From: JAOAFZ01 sp964412815
GTDB taxonomy: Bacteria > Patescibacteriota > Microgenomatia > UBA1406 > GWC2-37-13
Length of the DNA: 64,000 nt
NCBI GenBank assembly: GCA_964412815.1
Contig: CAYPQF010000034.1
Coordinates: forward strand, 1-64,000
Reading direction: 5' to 3'
Made by a program: the position numbers and the translations under genes. Shown here one piece after another: positions 1 through 6,872 of this stretch (the stretch's first letter is position 1; the number at the start of each line of letters is the position of its first letter). The notes under the pieces were generated by a model, which saw only the letters and a program-made list of their open reading frames with translations, did no database searches and was not told where the DNA came from.

Positions 1-2
1 AG

Positions 3-122
3 TGGCTGAATTTCTACAATGAGATCAGACCTCATCAGTCTCTGAAGCAACTATCACCGAACGTATTTGCACGACAGAACGGGATAACTACTATACCTTA
101 TGTATTCTTAAATTTTGTGTAG
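3..122 (+). CDS. Transposase/integrase catalytic core, C-terminal fragment (partial)
   Basis: An open frame runs in from the window edge and reads WLNFYNEIRPHQSLKQLSPN before stopping at TAG 120-122. The F-Y-N-x-x-R-P-H-x-x-L signature is the C-terminal end of the DDE integrase core of IS3/IS481-type transposases. Only about 39 residues are visible, so it cannot be judged whether the gene is intact further left. No terminal inverted repeat is recognisable after the stop. Confidence 0.7.
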   Translation, partial: WLNFYNEIRPHQSLKQLSPNVFARQNGITTIPYVFLNFV

Positions 123-333
123 GATAATGGGGACTTGACAAAGTTAGTAAACATTTATAATCCTGTTTCTCATCGTAAAATCCTTTCATTAAAATTTTTT
201 CACTTATTTCAATAACTTCATTTGCTACTTTTTTCTCCTCTTTTATTGCCTTTTGTATTAGTGTTCTATATTTCATACTGGGAATATTTGAAATTAATTA
301 TAAGTAGTATAATTATATTACTAACGTATATTT

Positions 334-2802
334 ATGGATAAAATAATTGAATACTTTATAGAGACACTAAATAGGGACAATGGTGGATCTGTATTTGAAA
401 AAATAGCATCAAGCCTAGTAGAAAGCGAAATTTGTTCAAACATTATCCCAGCTACTGGCCCGTTTGGAGGAGGTGATCATGGAATAGATTTAGAAACTCA
501 TAACAGTTTTTTAGTTGAATCTTCTAAACAATTTAGATTGTATACATCGCAACCAGCTTCTCATGTAAAAGAAAAAATTATATTTGCTTTTTCAATTGAT
601 AAAAATTGGAAATCAAAGCTAAATAAAGATACTGCAAAAATAATTGAAAAATACAAATTAAAACCTGACAGTGTATTTTTTATAACAAATCAATTCATAA
701 AAAATAAGCTGCGTGAAAGTTTTAAAGAAGAACTTCGAAAGAAATATCCTAATATTGAATTTGAAATTTTAGATGGTAGATGGATTTCTAACTTGCTTAC
801 AACAAAGCACTACTCACTTGCATGTAGGTTCTTAAATTTACCTGAAATAATTGACCCAAGGGTCGAAGAACTATATCAAAGAGTATATTCATTTAGAGAA
901 GGAGGAATGACTGATAAAGAGTCAATCACAGTAAAAGATCTACTTTCAAAAGTAGCATACAGATCAACTTATGAAGGAATTATTGATCAAAGAGTTATAG
1001 ATTTAATAATAATAGCGGATATACAATGTAAATACTCAAAATTTATTGAAGATGGAATAAAAAACTACGAAGAAGCTTTAACAGAGATTGATAATGTTGA
1101 AGACTGTTACCTTGTTTCTAGACTCTATTACTCCCTGTTTGTAGCTTATCAAAAAATACGTTCTTATAATAAAATTGGTGAAAAAATTGAGTCTTATTCT
1201 AAATATATTTTTGATAATGATATAACTGAACATTTCAAACATATTTTTACATGGCTTTTTTATTTAATGCCACATCAATCTGAAATTAATATGGTTGATC
1301 TAATAGCATTTGCAGAAAGAGCATTTAAAGAAGTATCTACTAAAAAAGCTGAACAAAAACCAAAACACATAAAAGCAGCTCTTCGAGAGGCTATAGTTTA
1401 TGGAACTCATTTACTTATTTTTACCGGTAGAAATCAGGGGAATATTATTGAACTTTGGAGGAAACATATCGAATCAGTCAAATCAATTCCACTTTACCCT
1501 ATCCAAACAATGTCAAGTATTGTTTCAGCGTTATCAATAACCTATGAAGGAACAGACGAATATGAAGAGTTGTACACTCTAATTGAAGAAATCATGTTAA
1601 AGAGAAATCAACGCCTTGATGCTGCACAGTTTAGAAAAGACAGAGCAGTTAACTTATACAATGTAGGTAAATATGAAGACGTAATTCACCACTTACTTAT
1701 AGTAAAGATTGAATGGTACTCCGAAGAAACTATCCGTGGCAGTATGCTTTCCAGCTTTATGTTACATGATTGTTATAAAAAACTTGGATTAAGATATGCT
1801 GCAATTGAAGAATTATACACAGTCGCACATTTCACAAATTCTGATAATAAAATCCTCATGAATAATGTGGACTTATTTATTAGGTCTTTAACAGACATTT
1901 ATTTCCGATATTTAGAGTTAGGAATGTGGGGAAGTTCAACAATCATAGGTAAACTAGCTTTATTAGCAATAAATAAATATCAGCCAGACTTCGAATTCGA
2001 TGCCGGTGAAACTTTTTTAGAAACTTTTGAACATAATTTCTTATTATCATGCGTAAGTGAATATATAACTCAAAAAAATCTTTGGAATAAATCATACAAA
2101 CTATTACAGCCTTTACAACTTCCCACACTATCAGCTACATACGAAATGTTTTTTATTGAGTCAGATGAAGAATTTGAGAAGAATTGGGACGGTACAAAAG
2201 AAGATTATGAGTCTGCAAAAGAATTTCGAGGTAGCCTTTTAGCAGGAGCGCATAAAATTTTAGATTCTAACAAAGATAAAATATTTGATTCGATTGATGA
2301 AAGTCAAAGGCAGCAGTCACGGTCATTTATTTATAAAAATATTGAAATTTTTGTTAACTTTACTAACACTTACCAAGCAAAAATGATTTCAGAGTATATT
2401 CTTTCATTTTTACAAACTATACTTTTAGAGCTTTTTAGAATAGCTTCTTTTGTTTGGATTGAAAAGAAAATTGTCATAAATATAGTTGATGAAAATGTAA
2501 ATACCTTTGAATTAAGAGAAAAAGAAAATAATGAATATTTAGAATATGACCTTGGTATACGATGTGATTCATTGTGTAAGGTCTTTAAGTATCCATTTGA
2601 TCATGTTAATCAATTAGAAAGAACTCTATTCTCCTCTATACTCCTACACTGTACCATTGACAAGAAAGAATTTGTAGAAGAGGTATTAGATCAATTAGGA
2701 AAAAGTGGGTTTCTTGGAGTTTTGTCCTCAAAATTACCATACTCTGTTCCTTTTCAAATATATTTTAGTGAAGATGATTATAAAGCGTTACTTTCAACTT
2801 AA
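334..2802 (+). CDS. Large endonuclease-like/helical-repeat protein (putative defence protein)
   Basis: 822 residues, not assigned to a named family. The first ~110 residues contain GPFGGGDHGIDLE followed by a strand and SSK, resembling the G-D-x-G-x-D...E-x-K core of Mrr-like PD-(D/E)xK nucleases. From about residue 200 to 700 the protein is helical with pair-wise spaced Tyr, Leu and Ala, as in TPR-like arrays. No signal peptide or membrane segment is seen. A TATAAT lies at 308-313, 20 bases before ATG. The stop overlaps the next start (TAATG), so the two genes are translationally coupled. The position inside an integrated element suggests a defence or element-maintenance role; this is inference. 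Confidence 0.6.
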   Translation: MDKIIEYFIETLNRDNGGSVFEKIASSLVESEICSNIIPATGPFGGGDHGIDLETHNSFLVESSKQFRLYTSQPASHVKEKIIFAFSIDKNWKSKLNKDTAKIIEKYKLKPDSVFFITNQFIKNKLRESFKEELRKKYPNIEFEILDGRWISNLLTTKHYSLACRFLNLPEIIDPRVEELYQRVYSFREGGMTDKESITVKDLLSKVAYRSTYEGIIDQRVIDLIIIADIQCKYSKFIEDGIKNYEEALTEIDNVEDCYLVSRLYYSLFVAYQKIRSYNKIGEKIESYSKYIFDNDITEHFKHIFTWLFYLMPHQSEINMVDLIAFAERAFKEVSTKKAEQKPKHIKAALREAIVYGTHLLIFTGRNQGNIIELWRKHIESVKSIPLYPIQTMSSIVSALSITYEGTDEYEELYTLIEEIMLKRNQRLDAAQFRKDRAVNLYNVGKYEDVIHHLLIVKIEWYSEETIRGSMLSSFMLHDCYKKLGLRYAAIEELYTVAHFTNSDNKILMNNVDLFIRSLTDIYFRYLELGMWGSSTIIGKLALLAINKYQPDFEFDAGETFLETFEHNFLLSCVSEYITQKNLWNKSYKLLQPLQLPTLSATYEMFFIESDEEFEKNWDGTKEDYESAKEFRGSLLAGAHKILDSNKDKIFDSIDESQRQQSRSFIYKNIEIFVNFTNTYQAKMISEYILSFLQTILLELFRIASFVWIEKKIVINIVDENVNTFELREKENNEYLEYDLGIRCDSLCKVFKYPFDHVNQLERTLFSSILLHCTIDKKEFVEEVLDQLGKSGFLGVLSSKLPYSVPFQIYFSEDDYKALLST

Positions 2803-3281
2803 TGAAAAAAAGCTATACAAACTTGACAAAAGAAGACCATTTAGAACTAATTAAAAAAAGATACGATAAAGTAAAAGACTCAATACCTCTTACAGTTGCC
2901 CGTTTAAACAAAGATAAACAATTTAAAAAAATATATCCTGATTGGCTTCTATATTCTGCAATAACTCAAATTGCAATAAATTACAGAGTCAACTATAAAT
3001 TATCAGGACTTGATCATACTTTTGAGGACTTCAATAAATATTTTAAATATTATATGAACCAAAAAGAAACTAAGTATGACATTGAAGTACCTCTCTCTGA
3101 GTTTACAGAAATTAAATTTATAGAAGGCATCATTAGTAGTATTATTATTTCCTTTTTACATAATGAAGGTTTTGAAGTTAGAAGAAGAACTCCAAATATG
3201 GTGTCATTGAAAAAATTTGCAATTGAGGAATTAGATTATATTAAGTATGATATTCCACATGATCAATGGTTTGATAATTAA
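2802..3281 (+). CDS. Unknown 159-aa protein coupled to the upstream nuclease-like gene
   Basis: It starts in the TAATG overlap with the 822-residue gene, which points to a fixed stoichiometry or a complex. The protein is charged, mostly helical and soluble by appearance, with a hydrophobic helix around residues 105-120 (FIEGIISSIIISFL) that looks like a buried core rather than a membrane segment. I recognise no family. As the small partner of a large nuclease-like protein it could be a regulator, specificity subunit or immunity partner; none of these is shown by the sequence. Confidence 0.6.
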   Translation: MKKSYTNLTKEDHLELIKKRYDKVKDSIPLTVARLNKDKQFKKIYPDWLLYSAITQIAINYRVNYKLSGLDHTFEDFNKYFKYYMNQKETKYDIEVPLSEFTEIKFIEGIISSIIISFLHNEGFEVRRRTPNMVSLKKFAIEELDYIKYDIPHDQWFDN

Positions 3282-3318
3282 ACACTGTCACAAAGCTCTA
3301 AATCTGCTATAATAATTT

Positions 3319-4014
3319 ATGCAGAAACATCTTTTCAATACAGAAAAGTTCTCCAATGATAATCTCCTACCTCACGAGCAAGATAACGTAAAAGCCTCAA
3401 AATTGACCAATAAGACCTCTCCACCTCGGAATGATTACCGTAACCCTAAAACGATTAATAACTATGATCTTGACTGTGTTGTAAGTGCATTACAGAAATC
3501 TGTAAGACGTGGTCAAGAAGAACTGGCGTTATTCTGGATGGATGAGATGATTGACAGCGGTTACATCAATTATTTTTGGAGAAGAATGAGCGTGATAGTA
3601 GTTGAAGATATCGGACTGGCAAACCCATTTGCTGTTACTGTAATTTCCTCCCTATATTCTTTGAATGAAAAGTTTATCAAAAAAAAGATTAATGAAAAGC
3701 TACAATGCACAATGGCTGTATTGTATTTATGTAGATCAAACAAATCTCATGAAGTAGACCATGCTCTTGATTACCTTGAACTACGAAAACAGGAAGGTTG
3801 GAGACCTGAAATACCACCAGAAGCAATAGATAAACACACAAGACTTGGAAAGGAGTTGTTAAAACAATTACCTGGTGATTATGAGAAGAATGGACTTGAT
3901 AAGTTTTTTTATGAAGGGATACTCCTTAATACCACCTTAACGGACACTAAATATAAGCAAAAAGTATGGAAAAAACGCAATCTTCGTCCCGAATTATTTA
4001 ACAAAAAGTATTAA
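3319..4014 (+). CDS. Orphan RarA/MgsA C-terminal-domain protein
   Basis: Residues ~50-165 match the C-terminal helical/tetramerisation region of RarA (MgsA, WRNIP1) family replication-associated ATPases: DCVVSALQKSVRRGQEELAL, then W-x-x-R-x-x-x-I/V-x-x-E-D-I-G-L-A-x-P. The N-terminal AAA+ ATPase half is absent: no Walker A or B motif in 231 residues, where RarA has about 430. The start is well set because TATAAT (3308-3313) lies 5 bases before ATG, implying a leaderless mRNA. A free C-terminal domain could bind to host RarA or SSB and modulate fork processing; that is inference. Confidence 0.7.
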   Translation: MQKHLFNTEKFSNDNLLPHEQDNVKASKLTNKTSPPRNDYRNPKTINNYDLDCVVSALQKSVRRGQEELALFWMDEMIDSGYINYFWRRMSVIVVEDIGLANPFAVTVISSLYSLNEKFIKKKINEKLQCTMAVLYLCRSNKSHEVDHALDYLELRKQEGWRPEIPPEAIDKHTRLGKELLKQLPGDYEKNGLDKFFYEGILLNTTLTDTKYKQKVWKKRNLRPELFNKKY

Positions 4015-4044
4015 TATTAATATCCCTTCCCTAATTCTGCCAAA

Positions 4045-4263
4045 TTATGCAGGATAAATGTCTGCAACACTGACTTTTAGCGCTTTTGCAATACGGTGCA
4101 GGTTGTATGAAGTCGGTACTCGTTTTCCTGTCTCGATCAGATTAATGTATGTTCGATAAAACCCACAATCTTCTGATAGCTTTTCCTGTGAGATATCTCT
4201 TTCTAAACGAATACGTTTAATATTATTACCGATAATTTCCTTAAATTTAGCTTCACTTAACAT
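4045..4263 (-). CDS. XRE-family helix-turn-helix regulator
   Basis: 72 residues consisting of one Cro/CI-type helix-turn-helix: I-x-x-N-I-K-R-I-R-L-E-R-D-I-S-Q-E-K-L, a recognition helix with Y-R-T-Y-I-N-L-I-E-T-G-K-R, and the closing A-K-A-L-K-V-S. There is no sensor domain. It is convergent with the orphan RarA gene and divergent from the 4389 membrane protein. Small stand-alone XRE proteins commonly control mobile-element genes; the palindromes near 5960 and 6002 are possible targets (inference). Confidence 0.85.
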   Translation of the reverse strand: MLSEAKFKEIIGNNIKRIRLERDISQEKLSEDCGFYRTYINLIETGKRVPTSYNLHRIAKALKVSVADIYPA

Positions 4264-4388
4264 GCGAATATTCTCTATCTATTCGCACAACACAACAACG
4301 CTTTACACAGCGTATTTTGAATTGATTATATTGTTTTAATAATCTATAATAAAAATCAACAATTATTAATATTTGTATTAAAATCTGT

Positions 4389-4769
4389 ATGAAAAAGACT
4401 GTTAAATATGGACTTATCGGCTTCGTTATACTATTCATCCTTGTTATGATTGGTACTGCGATTGCAAATCCTGAAACTACAAAAGAAAGTTTCGATAAAG
4501 GAATGCAGGATGCAAAAGAAACAGTAGAAGGTTCAAGTACCAAAGTTGATGAAAAAGAGGTTTACCAGCATACTACCTCTTTGTACAGAAAGTATGAACA
4601 AGAAGCTTTTGATAAAAACGATGCTAATCAATATAAAAATGCCGAAGAATCAGGACAAAATTTAGTTGATGCAGAAGAACGCTCACTCAAAGAAACTGCT
4701 GATAAATATAACATTTCAGTTGAAGAAGTAAAAAGAATTATTGATAATGGGCAAAAGGAGAATTGGTAA
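4389..4769 (+). CDS. Single-pass membrane-anchored unknown protein
   Basis: 126 residues. After a KKTVKYG start there is one hydrophobic segment (residues ~8-27), then a strongly charged, helical soluble part rich in Lys, Glu and Asp. No lipobox cysteine follows the hydrophobic stretch, so an uncleaved anchor is likelier than a lipoprotein. The C-terminal ~40 residues (LKETADKYNISVEEVKRIID) resemble a small helix-turn-helix-like fold, but not strongly enough to call. It is followed by the terminator at 4864-4890. Function unknown. Confidence 0.6.
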   Translation: MKKTVKYGLIGFVILFILVMIGTAIANPETTKESFDKGMQDAKETVEGSSTKVDEKEVYQHTTSLYRKYEQEAFDKNDANQYKNAEESGQNLVDAEERSLKETADKYNISVEEVKRIIDNGQKENW

Positions 4770-4863
4770 TATTACACATTAGTTACTCAATTCAAATTGA
4801 CTTTTATACATTAACAATATAAAATACTGTTGAGGTACTCACAGAAGGGTATCTCGACTAAAC

Positions 4864-4890
4864 AAGTCAGCCCTAAGAGCTGGCTTTTTT
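4864..4890 (+). terminator. Intrinsic terminator after the 4389 gene
   Basis: AAGTCAGC pairs with GCTGGCTT across a 7-base loop (one G-T pair) and runs directly into a T tract ending at 4890. It overlaps the stop codon of the convergent DUF3800 gene. Confidence 0.8.
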
Positions 4891-5781
4891 AGTATATTGA
4901 GCTTTTATTTGTTGCTTGTCATATATCTTCCTCAGTTGATCTCTACAATCAGGAGTTAAACTTTCAGTTATTATTTTAAATTTCTTTTTTATAGATTTGT
5001 AAAAATCAAATAAAATAGCTAACCTTTCTTGATTAAATGAATTTAATTCGTCTTGTGCATCTCTTTTTCTTAAAACTTGTGTATTACAATAGGCGATTAT
5101 GTCGGCAATTTCTAAGGCTGCACATAGAGTTGCTTTTGTGTAAAAGTTAATACCTAGTATATTCTTTCCAAAAATATATCTCTGTTCACTCCTACAATGA
5201 TTTAAATGGAGATGAAATGATTCTACTATCCGTATGTCATTTTCACTTTGAGATTCATAACACACAAAACCACATTTAGATTTTCCGATATGCTTCTCAT
5301 GGAAACTATAAAGCTTCTTTGTAATAGTAACTACCGGATAATGAGTATGTCCAACATAGTCTTTATTCAAGATGTCTTTAATAATCGATTCATCCGTCAT
5401 GAATTTTTCAAGATCAAGTTCATGTCTTAAATTATGAAGGTCAACGTAGTAGACATGTGCTTTAAACGTAAGATAAGAAAGCAAATTCTTTAATTCATCT
5501 ACTGCTTCTTTAAATTTTTCTATATTTTCTAATTTATGTTTTCTATGAACTATAATTCTTCCTTTACGATCTTTTAAGTCTTCAAAAAAGTTAGCAGTAT
5601 GAAAGTTTGAATCACTATTAATCAAATACTTTTTTCTCCAAACAGACATAAACGAATCTGCTTTCAGTTCTTCTGCTTCTGTCATAACAACACCTGCCAT
5701 CAAAAAGAACCTAAAATGTTTATCTCCAATGTAACCAGATCCAGATTCATCTATATAAAGGTTTAGATTACTGCTCTTCAT
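4873..5781 (-). CDS. DUF3800 domain protein
   Basis: 302 residues. The N-terminal NLYIDESGSG is the first acidic motif of DUF3800, a family with an RNase H-like arrangement of acidic residues found widely in phages and mobile elements. Further acidic positions are C-Y-E-S around residue 170 and A-L-E-I-A-D-I-I-A-Y near residue 235, as expected for the family. Length is typical. The activity of DUF3800 is not established; a nuclease role is suggested by the fold. It is transcribed toward the membrane protein gene and is cargo of the integrated element. Confidence 0.85.
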   Translation of the reverse strand: MKSSNLNLYIDESGSGYIGDKHFRFFLMAGVVMTEAEELKADSFMSVWRKKYLINSDSNFHTANFFEDLKDRKGRIIVHRKHKLENIEKFKEAVDELKNLLSYLTFKAHVYYVDLHNLRHELDLEKFMTDESIIKDILNKDYVGHTHYPVVTITKKLYSFHEKHIGKSKCGFVCYESQSENDIRIVESFHLHLNHCRSEQRYIFGKNILGINFYTKATLCAALEIADIIAYCNTQVLRKRDAQDELNSFNQERLAILFDFYKSIKKKFKIITESLTPDCRDQLRKIYDKQQIKAQYTKKASS

Positions 5782-5959
5782 GGCTAAATTATAAATTTCT
5801 TATACCATTAATTCAATCATATGTGTAAGAATATTAAACATTATTCAAAATCATTAATAATTATTGCATCTTGACGCTCTAAATTAATTCTGCTACTATT
5901 ATCTTCATATTAATATTTGATACTCACAAAATGATGTAACTTCTTCTTTCTTCGCAAAC

Positions 5960-6022
5960 AATGGAGCTTTACTCCATTTAATACAACACTTAATTGACAT
6001 AAAACCTACAAGGTTTACCTAT
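5960..6022 (+). promoter_or_regulatory. Palindromes and promoter-like region before the recombinase cassette
   Basis: Two inverted repeats precede the DUF5659 gene: AATGGAG-cttta-CTCCATT (5960-5978) and AAACCT-aca-AGGTTT (6002-6016). The second lies just downstream of TTGACA (5994-5999), where the spacer of a sigma-70 promoter would be; the -10 candidate (around 6016-6022) is poor. The layout fits a repressor site over the promoter of the integration cassette. Which protein binds is unknown. Confidence 0.4.
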
Positions 6023-6033
6023 TAGCAATTTTG

Positions 6034-6300
6034 ATGTTTATTAACATGGAAAGTAACGGACTCTATTCTACTACTGACCTATTTTCTGCATCAATTATTC
6101 GTGCTTCTGGTATACCGCTGATCGACATGGTTAAAAGTAATCGTGATAGCGTGTCTTTCGTTTTCAAAGATGATGAACGTATTTGTACAAGGCTTATTCA
6201 ATCCCATTGGGATAGAAAGTTAAAGCTTCAAACAAGACTGCTTTTTGAAACATTGAAAGAATTACGGACACGCGTCCACGATCATGTAGTTCAACCGTGA
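6034..6300 (+). CDS. DUF5659-like protein
   Basis: About 88 residues. The pattern LYSTTDLFSASIIRASGIPL, then V-S-F-V-F-K-D-D and a basic helical tail, matches DUF5659 as I know it from CPR genomes, where the protein often lies beside serine recombinases. The ATG at 6034 is used; 6046 is an alternative, and a TTG at 6031 is less likely. The stop overlaps the start of the next small gene (GTGA). Function is not established; its constant place next to recombinases suggests an accessory of integration or element control. Confidence 0.65.
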   Translation: MFINMESNGLYSTTDLFSASIIRASGIPLIDMVKSNRDSVSFVFKDDERICTRLIQSHWDRKLKLQTRLLFETLKELRTRVHDHVVQP

Positions 6301-6422
6301 TATCAGTGGATGAAGCAAGAAAAGTCCTTGCAGAAGAGGCAGAACATTTAACTGACAAACAAGTGAAGGCAATTATTGATTACCTTACCACACTTAGTGA
6401 GAGAGTGGTAAGAGGGCGATAA
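6297..6422 (+). CDS. 41-residue small protein of the recombinase cassette
   Basis: A GTG start overlaps the previous stop (GTGA) and the frame runs 41 residues: V-D-E-A-R-K-V-L-A-E-E-A...L-T-D-K-Q-V-K-A-I-I-D-Y-L. This resembles the short DEARK...LTDxQ proteins that accompany CPR serine recombinases. It is purely helical, amphipathic and charged, fit for a helical hairpin that binds another protein. The overlap implies coupled translation with the DUF5659 gene. Function unknown. Confidence 0.6.
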   Translation: MISVDEARKVLAEEAEHLTDKQVKAIIDYLTTLSERVVRGR

Positions 6423-6457
6423 ACTTTCAAACCATTATTACATTTATATTTACACAG

Positions 6458-6829
6458 ATGAAAAATCCTCATAATAGGTTTGCATTAATTTATTTAAAAG
6501 CAACTAATAATAGACATATTGTTGTTGATCGCATTCTTGACCAGCAGGAAAGGTGTATTAAGTATGCCAGAGAGCATGGGTATAACATTTCTCACATCTT
6601 TATTGATTCACCTGATAGAAGCGACTCTGGAAGAAGTACATACAAATTAATGCTCGCTTATATCAAGAATAATCCGTCTGAACGCTTTGTTGTAATAGCA
6701 ACTGATCTCAGCCGACTTACCAGAGATGTAAGTGTATTGAAACAAATAGTCAAAGACTTTTCAAAATTGAATGTGAGACTTGAAACAGTTGAAAGTAATA
6801 ATTTTCTTTTCAATACTAGAAGCATATAA
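6458..6829 (+). CDS. Stand-alone resolvase N-terminal domain lacking the catalytic serine
   Basis: 123 residues corresponding only to the resolvase catalytic domain of serine recombinases. It aligns with the downstream recombinase: ALIYLKATNNRH here against ALIYVRVSSERQ there, then DQQERCIKYAREHGY and the conserved D-L-S-R-L-T-R-D. The nucleophilic Ser and the preceding Arg are replaced (K-A-T-N-N), so it should not cut DNA. It has no DNA-binding or zinc-ribbon region. It may pair with the active recombinase as a regulatory subunit or be a decayed duplicate. It ends just before the real recombinase start. Confidence 0.7.
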   Translation: MKNPHNRFALIYLKATNNRHIVVDRILDQQERCIKYAREHGYNISHIFIDSPDRSDSGRSTYKLMLAYIKNNPSERFVVIATDLSRLTRDVSVLKQIVKDFSKLNVRLETVESNNFLFNTRSI

Positions 6830-6872
6830 ATTGCTTCACAAGGCTCTAAATTATATAATTAATATTAATATT

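Noticed and set aside
91..276. 61-codon minus ORF near the left edge
   Set aside because: Overlaps the transposase fragment and has no family; promoter and start signals are weak.
4253..4543. 96-codon minus ORF across the XRE/membrane protein gap
   Set aside because: Overlaps both better supported genes.
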